64,000 bases of DNA from Roseateles sp. (GTDB taxonomy: Bacteria; Pseudomonadota; Gammaproteobacteria; Burkholderiales; Burkholderiaceae_C): contig JACDQM010000027.1 in NCBI GenBank assembly GCA_015657635.1, forward strand, positions 31,312-95,311. The letters run 5' to 3'. Every line of letters starts with the position of its first letter. The stretch's first letter is position 1. The position numbers were made by a program, and so were the translations under genes. Under the pieces are notes generated by a model. It worked only from the letters and a program-made list of their open reading frames with translations, ran no database searches and was not told where the DNA came from. Positions 1 through 10,955 of this stretch are shown one piece after another.

Positions 1-141
1 AATATCCAGGACATCGAAGCGCTGTGCGCGGTGGAGAGCGAAGGCATCGAGGGTGTGATCTGCGGCCGTGCCATCTACACGGGTGACCTGGACTTCGCTG
101 CCGGCCAGCAGCGCGCCGACGAACTGTCGGGCGGCACATGA
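1..141 (+). CDS. hisA: HisA, C-terminal fragment (ProFAR isomerase)
   Basis: The window opens inside this gene, so only the last 46 codons are visible, read in frame 1 to the TGA at 139-141. The residues [19 protein letters not shown] match the C-terminal strand and helix of HisA, the isomerase that converts ProFAR to PRFAR in histidine synthesis. HisF, which acts next in the pathway, lies about 1 kb downstream on the same strand, which supports the call. The stop codon overlaps the start of the next gene (ATGA). The N-terminus lies outside the window. Confidence 0.85.
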   Translation, partial: NIQDIEALCAVESEGIEGVICGRAIYTGDLDFAAGQQRADELSGGT

Positions 142-1112
142 AGGCTGGGGCCGTTGCCCTGGCGCTGGCTGGCTGTGCGGCGCTGGTGGCGGCGGCGCCG
201 TCTTTTGCCGAGGCCGCTTTCGAGCTCAAGCCGCTGGGGCCGGGCGTCTATGCGGCCATTGATCGACAGGGCAAGGCAGGCGCCAATGCCGGCTTCGTGA
301 TCGGCTCGGAAGCCGTGGCGGTGGTCGACAGCTTCTTCCGCGAGGATGCAGCGCGCGCGCTGCTGGCGGAAATCCGCAAGCTCACGCCGCTGCCGATCCG
401 CTATGTGATCAACACCCACCACCATATCGACCATGTGTCGGGCAATCGCCTGTTTGCCGAAGCCGGGGCGACCGTTGTCGCGCAGCGGCAGGTGCTGGAT
501 TGGTTGCAGCCCGAGAACCTGCGCCTGGTCGGCGGTGACAAAGCCAGCGAGGCACGCAAGCGCCAGGTGGCCGAGCTGAAGGCGCCGCAGCTGGGCTACG
601 AGCAGCAGCTGAGCCTGGACCTGGGCGGGCGCCGCATCCTGCTGCAGCATCTGGCCGGCCATACCGGCGGCGACACGGCGGTGTGGGTGGCCGATGCGCA
701 GGTGCTTTTCCTGGGCGACCTGATGTGGCGGGCCAGCGTGCCCAACCTGATCGACGGACGCGTGCAGCGCTGGATTCCGACCTTGGATGCGCTGAACACG
801 CTGCCGGCCGGAACCGCCGTCGTGCCGGGCCACGGCGAGATGGCCAATCTGGCGGACATGCGCAACTTCCGCGACTACCTGCGCGATCTGCAGACGCAGG
901 TCGACGCCGCGCCGGCCCAGCCTGGCGAAGCCGAGCAGCGCCAGCAGCAGGTGCTGGACGTGCTGCGTGCACGTTATGGCCAATGGGCCTACTTCGAGGG
1001 CCTGGCGCGAGCCAATGTGCGGGACATGTTTGCCGAGGCCGAAGGCCGCAAGCGCACGCCCGAGCCGCAGCCCGCACCCAGCCTGCCCATGCCCGCCGCT
1101 GCGGGGCGCTGA
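138..1112 (+). CDS. Exported metallo-beta-lactamase-fold hydrolase
   Basis: The 324-residue product starts with a clear signal peptide (hydrophobic residues 5-25, cleavage probably near SFAEA), so it should be periplasmic. It carries the metal-binding motif of the superfamily, [10 protein letters not shown], at about residues 93-102. Later ligands appear as [15 protein letters not shown] and VVPGHGE. The superfamily hydrolyses very diverse substrates and the substrate cannot be read from the sequence. The start overlaps the hisA stop by 4 bases, so it is probably cotranscribed with hisA and hisF, although no role in histidine synthesis is known for this type. The tail is rich in Pro and Ala. 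Confidence 0.8.
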   Translation: MKAGAVALALAGCAALVAAAPSFAEAAFELKPLGPGVYAAIDRQGKAGANAGFVIGSEAVAVVDSFFREDAARALLAEIRKLTPLPIRYVINTHHHIDHVSGNRLFAEAGATVVAQRQVLDWLQPENLRLVGGDKASEARKRQVAELKAPQLGYEQQLSLDLGGRRILLQHLAGHTGGDTAVWVADAQVLFLGDLMWRASVPNLIDGRVQRWIPTLDALNTLPAGTAVVPGHGEMANLADMRNFRDYLRDLQTQVDAAPAQPGEAEQRQQQVLDVLRARYGQWAYFEGLARANVRDMFAEAEGRKRTPEPQPAPSLPMPAAAGR

Positions 1113-1158
1113 CCCCTCGCTTCAGATCGACAACGGAACTCTCCATTTCTCTCCTGCC

Positions 1159-1938
1159 ATGCTTGCCAAACGCATCATTCCCTGCCTTGACGTGACCGGC
1201 GGCCGCGTCGTCAAAGGCGTCAACTTCGTCGAGCTGCGCGATGCCGGCGACCCGGTGGAGATTGCCGCGCGCTACAACGAGCAGGGCGCGGATGAGCTGA
1301 CCTTTCTGGACATCACCGCCACCAGCGACGGCCGCGACCTGATCCTGCACATCATCGAAGACGTGGCCTCGCAGGTCTTCATTCCGCTGACCGTGGGCGG
1401 CGGGGTGCGCAGCGTCGAGGACGTGCGGCGCCTGCTGAATGCCGGCGCCGACAAGGTCAGCTTCAACTCTGCCGCGGTGGCGCGGCCCGAGCTGATCCGC
1501 GAGGCCTCCGACAAGTACGGCGCGCAGTGCATCGTGGTGGCCATCGATGCCAAACGGCGCGTCGGCGAAGACCTCGCCACTAAGGGCGCGGGCTGGGATG
1601 TCTACACCCACGGCGGACGCAAGAACATGCATATCGACGCGGTGGCCTGGGCGCGCCAGATGGCCGAGTTCGGCGCCGGCGAGATCCTGCTGACCAGCAT
1701 GGACCGCGATGGCACCAAGAGCGGCTTCGATCTGGAGCTGACGCGGGCGGTCAGCGACGCTGTCACCGTGCCGGTGATCGCCTCGGGCGGTGTCGGCACA
1801 CTGGATCATCTGGCCGACGGCATCCAGCTCGGCGGCGCCGATGCGGTGCTGGCCGCGAGCATCTTCCACTACGGCGAGTACACGGTCGGCCAGGCCAAGG
1901 CGCTGATGGCGCAGCGCGGCATCCCGGTGCGTACATGA
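1159..1938 (+). CDS. hisF: Imidazole glycerol phosphate synthase subunit HisF
   Basis: The 259-residue product is the cyclase subunit of the HisHF complex. It makes IGP and AICAR from PRFAR and ammonia channelled from HisH. The (beta/alpha)8 barrel is seen from start to end: [12 protein letters not shown] at the N-terminus with catalytic Asp11, ITATSDGRD with the phosphate loop, LTVGGGVRS, and [14 protein letters not shown] with the second catalytic Asp. The family is usually 250-260 residues long. The frame is open 64 codons further upstream, but ATG 1159 gives the standard N-terminus. It lies 46 bases after the metallo-beta-lactamase-fold gene. Confidence 0.96.
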   Translation: MLAKRIIPCLDVTGGRVVKGVNFVELRDAGDPVEIAARYNEQGADELTFLDITATSDGRDLILHIIEDVASQVFIPLTVGGGVRSVEDVRRLLNAGADKVSFNSAAVARPELIREASDKYGAQCIVVAIDAKRRVGEDLATKGAGWDVYTHGGRKNMHIDAVAWARQMAEFGAGEILLTSMDRDGTKSGFDLELTRAVSDAVTVPVIASGGVGTLDHLADGIQLGGADAVLAASIFHYGEYTVGQAKALMAQRGIPVRT

Positions 1939-2031
1939 GGCCGCTCGTCGAGCGAGTGTGCTCGCCGATCCGCGGGGGGGATCTCGGCCGGCTTGGGGCG
2001 GCCCGGCGTTTGGCCGGCGGGGAGTTCGATC

Positions 2032-2661
2032 ATGGCTAAGGTGATGAGACCGGACAAGCGCGAGCCGCGCGAGTTCAAGCCGCGCCAGGTGGCACCGGCC
2101 GGTGCACCGCGTGAGGTGCGCATCATCGGCGGCCAGTGGAAGCGTTCCAAGCTGCCGGTGGCCGACCGCCCCGGGCTGCGACCCACGCCCGACCGCGTGC
2201 GCGAGACCCTGTTCAACTGGCTGGGCCAGGACTTGTCGGGCTGGCGCGTGCTGGATGCCTTCGCCGGCAGCGGCGCTTTAGGCTTCGAGGCTGCGTCGCG
2301 CGGTGCGACCGAGGTGCTCTTGCTGGAGCGTGATCCGCAGCTGGCGCGCAGCCTGGAAGCCAGCCGCACGCGGCTCAAGGCCGATCCGGCCCAGCTGCGC
2401 ATCGAGTGCTGCGATGCCATCGGCTGGATGAGCCGTTCGGCCCCGGCGCGCTTCGAGCTGCTGCTGCTGGATCCACCGTTTGATGCCGGCCTGTTCGAGC
2501 CGGCGTTGAAGGCCGCTGCGCCCTTGTTGGTGCCTGGCGGGCTGCTCTATGTCGAGTCGCCCGAGCCCTTGGCGTTGCCGGCCGAGCTGGGCTTGGAGGC
2601 CTGTAAGAACGCCCGTGCCGGTGCGGTGCACTACCAGCTGCTGCGCCGCATCGCAGGATAA
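2032..2661 (+). CDS. rsmD: 16S rRNA (guanine966-N2)-methyltransferase RsmD
   Basis: The 209-residue product methylates G966 of 16S rRNA in the small subunit. The N-terminal part has the family-typical VRIIGGQWKRSKLPV and RPTPDRVRETLFNWL. The SAM-binding motif is VLDAFAGSGALGFEAASRG, and the catalytic N6/N2-amino methyltransferase motif DPPF is at LLLLDPPFD. ATG 2032 was chosen because GGGGAG lies 6-11 bases upstream; the frame is open 13 codons further upstream. It lies upstream of coaD, a very common pairing in proteobacteria. Confidence 0.95.
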   Translation: MAKVMRPDKREPREFKPRQVAPAGAPREVRIIGGQWKRSKLPVADRPGLRPTPDRVRETLFNWLGQDLSGWRVLDAFAGSGALGFEAASRGATEVLLLERDPQLARSLEASRTRLKADPAQLRIECCDAIGWMSRSAPARFELLLLDPPFDAGLFEPALKAAAPLLVPGGLLYVESPEPLALPAELGLEACKNARAGAVHYQLLRRIAG

Positions 2662-3469
<808 letters not shown>

Positions 3470-3493
3470 ACGAGCGCGGCTGAGCCAGGCTGC

Positions 3494-4042
3494 TCAGACC
3501 AGGCGCCACAGCTCTGCATAAGCCGGCGCCGCCGGCCACTCCAAGGCGCTGGGCTGGCGCTCGCCATGCTCTTGCAACCAGCGCCTGGCCAGCATCCAGC
3601 CGCCGTGGCTCACCACGCAACAGGCGCCGGGCTGCCAGGCCGCCACTCGCGCCAAGAGCTGCTGCAGAGATTCACCACCGGCGGGCGCGTGGCCCAGGAA
3701 GTCGACCACCCAGGCGTCCACCGCGGCCTGTCCGATGCGGTCCCAGCTCTGCCCATCCCAGGCGCCGAAGTCGATCTCCAGCAGGCCCGCGTCCAGCCGG
3801 TGCTGCCAGCCCCAGCGGCGCAGCCAGCGGCCGACATCGGCGCAGCGGGCCAGCGGCGAGGTCTGCACCTGATGCGGCAGACGGTGCCGGCGCGCATGGG
3901 CCTGGATGCGGCGCGCCAGGCGCTTGGCGCGGCGCCAGTGCAGCGGCAGGTCGGTGCCGGCGCCGATGCAGCGGCCGGCCGCGCCCTGCGGTCGCGGATG
4001 GCGCCAGACCCAGAGTGCGCAGCCGCCCGCGGGCTCAGACAT
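3494..4042 (-). CDS. cobC: Histidine phosphatase, probable alpha-ribazole phosphatase CobC
   Basis: The 182-residue product is a histidine phosphatase-fold protein. In place of the usual RHG it has WRHPRP near residue 14, as seen in many Burkholderiales CobC-like proteins, with the second catalytic His in VVSHGGW near residue 145. In this setting it should remove phosphate from alpha-ribazole phosphate or adenosylcobalamin phosphate in nucleotide-loop assembly. It is the last gene of the cobalamin operon and overlaps cobS by 8 bases. It is convergent with the ferredoxin gene, and a weak hairpin (CTGAGC/GCTCAG, near 3480-3497) lies between them. Confidence 0.8.
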   Translation of the reverse strand: MSEPAGGCALWVWRHPRPQGAAGRCIGAGTDLPLHWRRAKRLARRIQAHARRHRLPHQVQTSPLARCADVGRWLRRWGWQHRLDAGLLEIDFGAWDGQSWDRIGQAAVDAWVVDFLGHAPAGGESLQQLLARVAAWQPGACCVVSHGGWMLARRWLQEHGERQPSALEWPAAPAYAELWRLV

Positions 4043-4823
4043 GCGCCGCCCACGCCAGCAGCAGGCTCAGCTCCACCACCTGCTGCGTGGCGCCGAGGTT
4101 GTCGCCGGTATAGCCGCCCAGCCGGCGCTTGAACCAGGCGCGCATCCACAGCGTGGCGGCCAGGCCCACGGGCAGCGCCCAGGCCAGGCGCTGCGCCGCG
4201 CCCGGCAGCAGCAGGGCCAGCGCGCCGGCCAGCAGCGCCACCCACAGCGCGACCACCAGGCAGGTTGCAGCCGTTACCTGGGTGGCCAGCGGCTTGGCCT
4301 TGGCATGGTCCGGATCACCGGCATAGGGCAGGCTGCGGATCAGCCAGATCGGCGCGGCGCGCGAGGCGCCATGGGCCAGCACCAGGCCGGCCAGCGCCAG
4401 GCTCAGGTCTTGCCCTGCCACCAGCGTGTGCAGGCAGGCCGCCTTCAGCCCCAGCATCAGCAGCAGGCCCAGTGCGCCGTAGCTGCCGATGCGCGAGTCC
4501 TTCATGATCTCCAGCGAACGGGCGCGGCTGACCGTGCCGCCCAGGCCATCGCAGGTATCAGCCCAGCCGTCTTCATGGAAGCCGCCGGTCAGCCAGATGC
4601 TGGCGGCCATCGCCAGCAGCACCGCGATCATCGGTGGCCACAGCTGCAGGGCGGCAGCCAGCACGGCGGCGCTGAACACGCCCACCAGCGTGCCCACCAG
4701 CGGGAAGTGGCGGCTGCACTGCTGCAGCCAGGCCGGATCGAAACCCACCCAGGCCGGCACCGGCACGCGGGTCAGGAACTGCAGGGCGATGAAGAACAGG
4801 CGGAGCTCGTGGGTCGGGTGCAT
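4035..4823 (-). CDS. cobS: Adenosylcobinamide-GDP ribazoletransferase CobS
   Basis: The 262-residue polytopic inner-membrane protein joins alpha-ribazole to adenosylcobinamide-GDP, producing cobalamin. The N-terminal IALQFLTRVPVP and the acidic signature GGFHEDGWADTCDGLGG (near residues 79-95), followed by KDSRIGSYGA, are diagnostic. Several hydrophobic helices follow. CobC starts inside its 3' end. Upstream in the operon comes the HD-GYP gene with a 42-base gap. Confidence 0.94.
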   Translation of the reverse strand: MHPTHELRLFFIALQFLTRVPVPAWVGFDPAWLQQCSRHFPLVGTLVGVFSAAVLAAALQLWPPMIAVLLAMAASIWLTGGFHEDGWADTCDGLGGTVSRARSLEIMKDSRIGSYGALGLLLMLGLKAACLHTLVAGQDLSLALAGLVLAHGASRAAPIWLIRSLPYAGDPDHAKAKPLATQVTAATCLVVALWVALLAGALALLLPGAAQRLAWALPVGLAATLWMRAWFKRRLGGYTGDNLGATQQVVELSLLLAWAAHV

Positions 4824-4865
4824 CGTTCGGTGGGAAGGGGCTGGCGCCCCGCGGCGCAGCCGGTG

Positions 4866-6419
4866 TCAATGATCCGGATAACGTTTGTAAAGCGCGCGCA
4901 CCGCGTCCAGCCGCTCCATCAGCAGGCCGACCAGCTGCGGGTCGAAGCGCTGGCCAGCCTGATCGCGCATGAAGTCCAGCGCATCGTCCAGCGCCCAGGC
5001 CTCCTTGTAGCAGCGCCGGCTGACCAGGGAGTCCAGCACATCCGCCACCGCGACGATGCGGCCGGGCAGGCTGATCTGCTCGCCGGCCAGGCCGCGCGGG
5101 TAGCCCAGGCCATCCCAACGTTCATGGTGCTCATGCGCAATGGTCGCGCCCAGCTGCAGGATGCGCTTGCTGCTCTTGCTCAGCAGCTCATAGCCCAGGC
5201 GTGCATGGCCTTGCATCACTTCCCATTCGGCTGCGTCGAGCTTGCCCGGCTTGTTCAGCACCTGGTCGGGTACGCCGATCTTGCCCACATCGTGCAGCGG
5301 TGCGGCCTGGCGCAGGAATTCCACCTCGGTGTGCGTCAGGCCGACTGCTTCACCCATCAGCGCGGCGAGTTCGCTGACGCGCTTCACATGCAAGCTGCCG
5401 TCGCGGGCGCGCTGCTCGACCGCCTCGCCCAGGATGTGCACGGTGGCATGGTGGGTGTCCTGCACCTCCTCGCGCAGCAACAGGCTCTCGTAGGTGAGGG
5501 CGACGTTGGCGCAGAAAATCTCCAGCAACTCGCGCGCATCGGCGTCCACCGGTTCGTTGAACACCATGTAGAGCAGGCTCTCGTTGCCGGCCGTGCTGCG
5601 GTAGTAGCCGACGCATTGGCGCTCGTCAAAATGGCTGCGCTGCTCGCGCAAGGCGCGGTCCAGCGCCGAGCGCACCTCTTCCGGCAGGCTGTCCACCTCC
5701 TCGTCGACCAGCAGGCGCGAGTACTCCGAGGTGGCAGCCAGCACCTTCAGGTGGCCTGACATCTGGGTGGCGGCATAGGCGCTAACGCGGCTGGCGCACA
5801 GCCCCTGCGCCTCATAACCGAGCACATGCGCGACCTGCTCCAGCACGGCCGACGCAAAGCTGCGCAGATTGTGCGAGTCGTAGACCTTGGTGATCGCATC
5901 GATCGAGCGCCGCAGCGAGCGGCGCGACTGCTCGATGATCATGATGTCGCGGTAGGAGCGCAGCGCCGAGTAGAAGACCGTGATCAGCTTGCGCTTGGTG
6001 AGCTCGGTCTTTTCCTTGTAGTCGTTGATGTCATAGGTCTTGATGACCTGTTCTTCAGGGGCCTGTCCTGGCTGCCCGGTGCGCAGCACGATGCGCGCGT
6101 TGCGGTTGCCCAGCTCTTCTCGGATGTAGCGCACCAGGTCCAAGCCGGCATGCTCGGACTCCATCACCACATCCAGCAGGATCAGCGCGATGTCGTTGCG
6201 CAGCGCCAGCATCTCGCGGGCCTCGCTGCCGCTGTAGGCATCCAGGAATTCCAGGCGTCGGCCGGCGAACTCGAAGCCGGTCATCACCAGCTGGGTGACC
6301 TGGTGCACCGCCGGGTCGTCGTCGACGATCATCACCACCCAGGGATCCAGCAGCTTGGGTCGAATCCCCGGCCCCGGTTCAGGAAGCTCCTCGGCGAACA
6401 CCAGATCGGACATGTCCAT
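4866..6419 (-). CDS. Response regulator with DUF3369 and HD-GYP domains
   Basis: The 517-residue protein has a receiver domain (about 28-150; VMIVDDDPAVHQV, phosphoacceptor Asp in LILLDVVME). A DUF3369 region follows (about 170-330), then an HD-GYP domain (about 335-510) with canonical HDVGKIGVPD and HHERWDGLGYPRGL. Known HD-GYP proteins with these residues hydrolyse cyclic di-GMP. Its place between cobT and cobS, with only 32 and 42 bases on either side and no obvious promoter, suggests cotranscription with cobalamin genes. No sensor kinase is nearby, so the input signal is unknown. Confidence 0.92.
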   Translation of the reverse strand: MDMSDLVFAEELPEPGPGIRPKLLDPWVVMIVDDDPAVHQVTQLVMTGFEFAGRRLEFLDAYSGSEAREMLALRNDIALILLDVVMESEHAGLDLVRYIREELGNRNARIVLRTGQPGQAPEEQVIKTYDINDYKEKTELTKRKLITVFYSALRSYRDIMIIEQSRRSLRRSIDAITKVYDSHNLRSFASAVLEQVAHVLGYEAQGLCASRVSAYAATQMSGHLKVLAATSEYSRLLVDEEVDSLPEEVRSALDRALREQRSHFDERQCVGYYRSTAGNESLLYMVFNEPVDADARELLEIFCANVALTYESLLLREEVQDTHHATVHILGEAVEQRARDGSLHVKRVSELAALMGEAVGLTHTEVEFLRQAAPLHDVGKIGVPDQVLNKPGKLDAAEWEVMQGHARLGYELLSKSSKRILQLGATIAHEHHERWDGLGYPRGLAGEQISLPGRIVAVADVLDSLVSRRCYKEAWALDDALDFMRDQAGQRFDPQLVGLLMERLDAVRALYKRYPDH

Positions 6420-6451
6420 CCCTTGCTGTTGTGCGCCGCATTATCACCAGA

Positions 6452-7510
6452 TCAGTCGCGCTCGCTGACGCCGGCGCTGGCGAAACTGGCCATCTCGCAC
6501 AGGATTTTGCAGGCCGACACCAGCAGCGGCCAGGCCAGCGCCGCGCCCGAGCCTTCGCCCAGGCGCAGGCCCAGGTCCAGCAAGGCCTCGGCCTGCAAGG
6601 CCTGCAGCATCAGGCGGTGGCCGGGCTCCTCGGACTGGTGGGTGAAGACACAGCGCTCCAGCACGGCCGGCTGCAGCCCGGCCGCCACCAGCACGGCGGC
6701 GCTGGCGATGAAGCCGTCGACCACCACCACGCGGCGTTCCAGCGCGGCCTGCAGCACCGCACCCACCATGGTCGCGATCTCGAAGCCGCCGAATGCGGCC
6801 AGCGCCTGCAGCGGCGTGCCGGCCTGCGCATGGCGTTCCAGCACTTCGGCCAGGATCTGCGTCTTGCGCGCCAGCTGCACATCGTCAAGACCTGTCCCCC
6901 GGCCGACGCAGTCGGCCACCGCCTGGCCGCTCAGGCGCGCCAGCAGCAGCGCCGCAGCCGAGCTGTTGCCGATGCCCATCTCGCCCAGCAGCAGGGCATT
7001 GCCGGGCAGGCGGGCCAGCAGGTTCTTGCCGGTGGCGATGGCGGCAGCGCATTGCTCGGCCGTCATCGCCGGGCCTTCCAGCGCGTCAGCGGTGCCGGCG
7101 CCGATCTTGGCGATCACCAGCCCGGGCCGCGGCGCGAAGTCATGGCGCACGCCGGCATCGACCACGGTCAGTGCCAGGCCATGCTGGCGTGCCAGCACGC
7201 TGACAGCGGCGCCGCCAGCCAGGAAGTTCTCGACCATCTGCCAGGTCACATCGCTGGGATAGGCCGAGACGCCACGCGCCGCCAGGCCATGGTCGCCGGC
7301 AAACACCACCAGCTGGGCCTGCAGCAGCTCAGGCGTTTCAGTGCCCAGGATCAGGCCCAGGCGCAGCATCAGCGTTTCCAGCCGACCCAGCGCGCCCAGC
7401 GGCTTGGTCTTCTGGTCGATGCGCTGGCGCAGTGCGCCGGCCAGGCCGGCAGGGTTGAGCTGGGCGAGCGGTGCGATGGTCGGGATCAGGTCGTTCATCA
7501 GGCGATTCAT
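6452..7510 (-). CDS. cobT: Nicotinate-nucleotide--dimethylbenzimidazole phosphoribosyltransferase CobT
   Basis: The 352-residue cytoplasmic enzyme activates the lower ligand 5,6-dimethylbenzimidazole to alpha-ribazole phosphate, using nicotinate mononucleotide. Motifs include [36 protein letters not shown] and the C-terminal [13 protein letters not shown], which contains the catalytic Glu. The length matches the family (about 350). The start overlaps the cobQ stop by 4 bases. BluB, which makes the dimethylbenzimidazole, is encoded in the same operon. Confidence 0.95.
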   Translation of the reverse strand: MNRLMNDLIPTIAPLAQLNPAGLAGALRQRIDQKTKPLGALGRLETLMLRLGLILGTETPELLQAQLVVFAGDHGLAARGVSAYPSDVTWQMVENFLAGGAAVSVLARQHGLALTVVDAGVRHDFAPRPGLVIAKIGAGTADALEGPAMTAEQCAAAIATGKNLLARLPGNALLLGEMGIGNSSAAALLLARLSGQAVADCVGRGTGLDDVQLARKTQILAEVLERHAQAGTPLQALAAFGGFEIATMVGAVLQAALERRVVVVDGFIASAAVLVAAGLQPAVLERCVFTHQSEEPGHRLMLQALQAEALLDLGLRLGEGSGAALAWPLLVSACKILCEMASFASAGVSERD

Positions 7511-8978
7511 GGTGGAGTCAGAAGTCCGGCCAGGGTGCCGGGCGAAAAGTGGCGGTCGATGTAGTCGGCCAGGCCGTCGAAGACGCTGTCCAGCGTGCGC
7601 ACCTCGGCGCCGAACAGGGCGCGCAGCAGGGCTGGCTGCTCGAACAGGCCGTGCGCGTAGAGGCCCAGCACCGGGCCAGCCTGCCAGCCGACGACGCCGC
7701 CGTCAGCCTCGTGCAGCACCTCGGTGGCTGGCGCGAGGTCAGGGTGCCGCACCGTGCGACCGTGGTGAATCTCATAACCTTCCAGTTGCAGGCTCTGCAG
7801 CGCCTGCCAGGGCGCGGCCAGCTGGCCGGAAAAGCGCAGTCGCGCCGGGCGCAGCAGCTTGTCCTTCTCGAACTGCGTCACCAGCGGAAGCAGGCCCAGG
7901 CCGGGCGCGTTGCCGTCGATGCCATGCGGGTCCACCAGGGTTTCGCCCAGCATCTGCAGGCCGCCGCAGATGCCGATCAGCGGCTTGCCGGCGGCCGCGT
8001 GGCGGGCGATCACCGCGTCCAGCTTGTGCTCACGCAGCCAGGCCAGATCGGCGGTGACTGCCTTGGAGCCAGGCAGGATGATCCAGTCGGCCGCTTCCAG
8101 CTCGCCGGCGGTGCGGGCCCAGATCAGTCGCACGCCCGGCATGCTGCGCAGGGGCTGGAATTCGTCCAGGTTGGACAGGCGAGGGTAGGCAACGATGGCA
8201 ATCTTGAGACCCGTGCCCGATGGGCTGTCGTCGTAGACGCCGTCTTCCTCGGGCAGCCCGTGGCCGCGCCACATTGGCAGCACCGCCACGGTCGGCACGC
8301 CGGTCAGCGCCTGCAACTGCTCGGGCCCGGGGGCCAGCAGCGCGGCGTCGCCGCGGAAGCGGTTCAGCACGAAGCCGCGGATCAGCGCGCGTTCATTCGC
8401 GGGCAGCAGCTGGTGGGTGCCATAGAGATGGGCAAAAGCGCCGCCGCGGTCGATATCGCTCACCAGCAGGCAGGCCGCCCGGGCTTCCAGCGCGGTGCGC
8501 ATATTGACGTAGTCGCTGGCGTGCAGATTGATCTCGGCCGGCGAGCCCGCGCCTTCGATGACGACCACATCGTTTTCGGCCATCAGCTCGTGCAAGGCGC
8601 GCGCGCCGTCGGCCAGATGCGCTCGCTGCGGCCGCGCCAGGGCATGGCGCCGAGCTCGTCGTTCACCTCACCCAGCAGCACCACCTGGCTGCGCGTGTCA
8701 GCCTCGGGCTTGAGCAGCACCGGGTTCATGCGCACCTCGGGCACACGGCGTGCGGCCAGGGCCTGGAAGTACTGGGCGCTGCCGATCTCGCCCATCCTGC
8801 CGTCCAGGCCGGCCACCACCCGCGCGTTGTTGCTCATGTTCTGCGCTTTGAATGGCGCCACTTTGAGACCCTGGCGGGCATACCAGCGGCACAGCGCGGT
8901 GGCCAGCCAGCTCTTGCCGGCGCCGCTGGTGGTGCCCAGCACCATCACTGCGCAGGCCTGGCGAGGCTTGTTGTTCAT
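7507..8978 (-). pseudogene. cobQ: Cobyric acid synthase CobQ, split by one frameshift
   Basis: CobQ amidates four side chains of adenosylcobyrinic acid a,c-diamide. The N-terminal part (8583-8978) has the dethiobiotin-synthetase-like P-loop [27 protein letters not shown] and [13 protein letters not shown]. The C-terminal part (7507-8595) has [18 protein letters not shown] and the class I amidotransferase Cys in LIGICGGLQMLGE. The two halves are in different frames and meet in the GGCGCGCGCGCC run at 8596-8607. Adding one base restores a 490-residue protein of normal length. It overlaps both neighbours by 4 bases. The break is either an assembly error or a real mutation. Confidence 0.9.
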
Positions 8979-10021
8979 CTGAAATCCTCCGGCTCAGGTC
9001 GAAGCGCCTGCAGCAGCGCCTGCTGCGAGGCCGGCGGCTGCGCGGCGATGCGCCACCAGCCTGGGCTGCCCATCGATGTGGTTTCACGCAGCTTGATGCC
9101 GCGGCTGCGCAGGTCCATCGGCAGACCTCCGGGCGGCCGTGCCAGCCAGAAGGGCGTCACGCTGGGCTGCTGGGTCCAGCCCAGCCGCGCCAGCTGCTGC
9201 TGCAGCGCGGCGCTCCAGTCGCGCAGCTGGCGCCGGCTGCAATCCAGCCACTCCAGCGTGCTGCTGTGATGCCAGTGCTGCAGCAGTGCCTCGCCCTCGG
9301 CAGCCAGCACCCAGCTGGGTGCCAGCGACAACAGGCGTGCCCACCAGGCATCTTCGGCTGGCGCCAGCAGGTAGGCGGCCCGCACACCCGTCAGGCCCAG
9401 CGCCTTGTTGGGGCAGTGCAGCTGCCAGCAGCCCGGCGGCAGCTCGGCAGGCTGGCCGTGCAGACGCAAGGGCTCATAGGCGAGGTCCACGGCCAGCACG
9501 GCGCCGCAGCGGGCAGCTGCACGGGCGATGGCCTGCAGTGCCTCGCGCGACAGGCTGGTGCCGCTGGGGTTGCAGGGCTCGCAGATCCAGACCAGAGCCG
9601 GCTCGCGCAGGCCGTAGATCAGGGCGTCGCTGTCGGCATAGGGGCGCACCGCCAGGCCCAGGGCCTGCGCGGCGAGCGCGTAGTCGCCGAAGCCGGGAGT
9701 CGGCACCCAGACCTCACGGCAGCCCTGCAGCAGCGCGGCCAGGCTGAGCCGGCGGATCGCCTCGGCACCGCCGGAGGCCGGCAGCACGCGCGCTGGCGGC
9801 AGTCCATGTGCGGTGCCCAGGCACTCACGCAGCGCGCGGTAGCTGGGGTCGGGGTAACGGCTTCGGTCGGCGTCCAGCACGGCCTGCCAGAGGGCCGGTG
9901 GCGGGCCGAGCGGGTTGGCATTGGTGGAGAAATCGTGCGCGATGGTCGGCCCGCCGTCAGGCCCTCCATGCACGGGCAGCAGCAGCTGCGGGCGTTTCAA
10001 GGCGTGGCCTGGCGCGCTCAT
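8975..10021 (-). CDS. cobD: Threonine-phosphate decarboxylase (CobD/CobC-type aminotransferase)
   Basis: The 348-residue fold-type I PLP protein resembles histidinol-phosphate aminotransferase. [12 protein letters not shown] is at about 28-39, CEPCNPSGT near 170, and the probable PLP lysine is in [15 protein letters not shown] near 225. In cobalamin operons this type makes (R)-1-amino-2-propanol phosphate, the linker joined to cobyric acid by CbiB, whose gene lies directly upstream with a 4-base overlap. The symbol follows Salmonella usage (cobC in Pseudomonas). No N-terminal extension or frameshift is seen. Confidence 0.88.
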   Translation of the reverse strand: MSAPGHALKRPQLLLPVHGGPDGGPTIAHDFSTNANPLGPPPALWQAVLDADRSRYPDPSYRALRECLGTAHGLPPARVLPASGGAEAIRRLSLAALLQGCREVWVPTPGFGDYALAAQALGLAVRPYADSDALIYGLREPALVWICEPCNPSGTSLSREALQAIARAAARCGAVLAVDLAYEPLRLHGQPAELPPGCWQLHCPNKALGLTGVRAAYLLAPAEDAWWARLLSLAPSWVLAAEGEALLQHWHHSSTLEWLDCSRRQLRDWSAALQQQLARLGWTQQPSVTPFWLARPPGGLPMDLRSRGIKLRETTSMGSPGWWRIAAQPPASQQALLQALRPEPEDFR

Positions 10022-10955
10022 ACTCGCAAGCTCCAGGCCAGCAGGGCGGTGCAGGCGAGGCCGGGCAGCAAGGCCTGTGCGGCGGTGTGGCAGGCCAGGG
10101 CCACATCGCCCGCGCCCGGCTGAGCACCGCTGCCGTTGAGCTGATAGACGCCCGGCTTGCCCAGCTTCAGATTCAAGCGCAGCGCCATCGCAGCCATGGG
10201 CCAGCCGCTATTGGGCGAGGGTGTGCGGCGCGCTTCGCCGGCCAGGCGGCGCAGCAGGGCCGGCTGTGCCACCAGCAGGGCCAGCGCGCTCAGGCGCGCC
10301 GGCAGCCAGGACAGCAGATCGTCGCGCGCGCCGCGAACTTGCCGCTCCACTCGCGGTGGTCGCGGTAGCCCCACATGGCATCGGCGGTGTTGGCGAAGCG
10401 GTAGACGGCCGCGCCGGGCAGGCCGGCGATGGCAAACCAGAACAGCGGTGCGATCACCGAATCGTTGAGGTTCTCGGCCAGGGTCTCGATGGCTGCCTCG
10501 CGCACCTGCGTGGCGTCCAGCGCCGCGGTGTCGCGGCTCACCAGGCGGGCCAGTTGCGCACGGCCTTCAGGCAGCGAGCGCTGCAGTGCCGCCTCGACTG
10601 CGCGCACCTCGCCCACCAGCATGGCCCAGGCCAGCAGCGGCTTGAGCAGCAGGCCCAGCGCCAGTGCACAGGCCAGCAGGCCGGCGGCCGAGGCCCAGGG
10701 CTGCAGCGCCTGCATCAGCAGGATCTCCAGCGTCAGCGCCAGGGCCGCGCTGAGCAGCGCGCCCAGCAGCCAGACCAGCGCACCGCCGGCAAAGGCCGGG
10801 CCGGGCGGCATCAGGGCCAGCCGCGCGCCGAACAGGTTCAGATAGCGGCCCATGCCGACCACCGGATGCGCCCAGACCGGTGGCTCGCCGAACAGGCGGT
10901 CCACCACGAGCGCAGCCAGCATGGCCAGCGGCAGCAGCAGAGGCAGGGTGCTCAA
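10018..10955 (-). pseudogene. cbiB: Adenosylcobinamide-phosphate synthase CbiB, split by one frameshift
   Basis: This inner-membrane enzyme joins cobyric acid to aminopropanol phosphate. The N-terminal part (to about 10330) has VVDRLFGEPPVWAHPVVGMG, several hydrophobic helices and ETLAENLNDSVIAPLFW, then NTADAMWGYRDHREW. The C-terminal part resumes in another frame with DDLLSWLPARLSAL and ends with a membrane helix. The break is in the GC-alternating stretch 10323-10335. One extra base gives a standard 312-residue product. Overlaps of 4 bases with cobO and cobD imply an intact operon, so a sequencing deletion is likely. Confidence 0.9.

Noticed and set aside
409..1869. A 486-codon minus-strand frame over hisF
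   Set aside because: Antisense shadow of hisF and the metallo-beta-lactamase-fold gene.
3906..5759. A 617-codon open frame on the + strand over cobS and the HD-GYP gene
   Set aside because: Antisense shadow in high-GC DNA; no motif or ribosome site.
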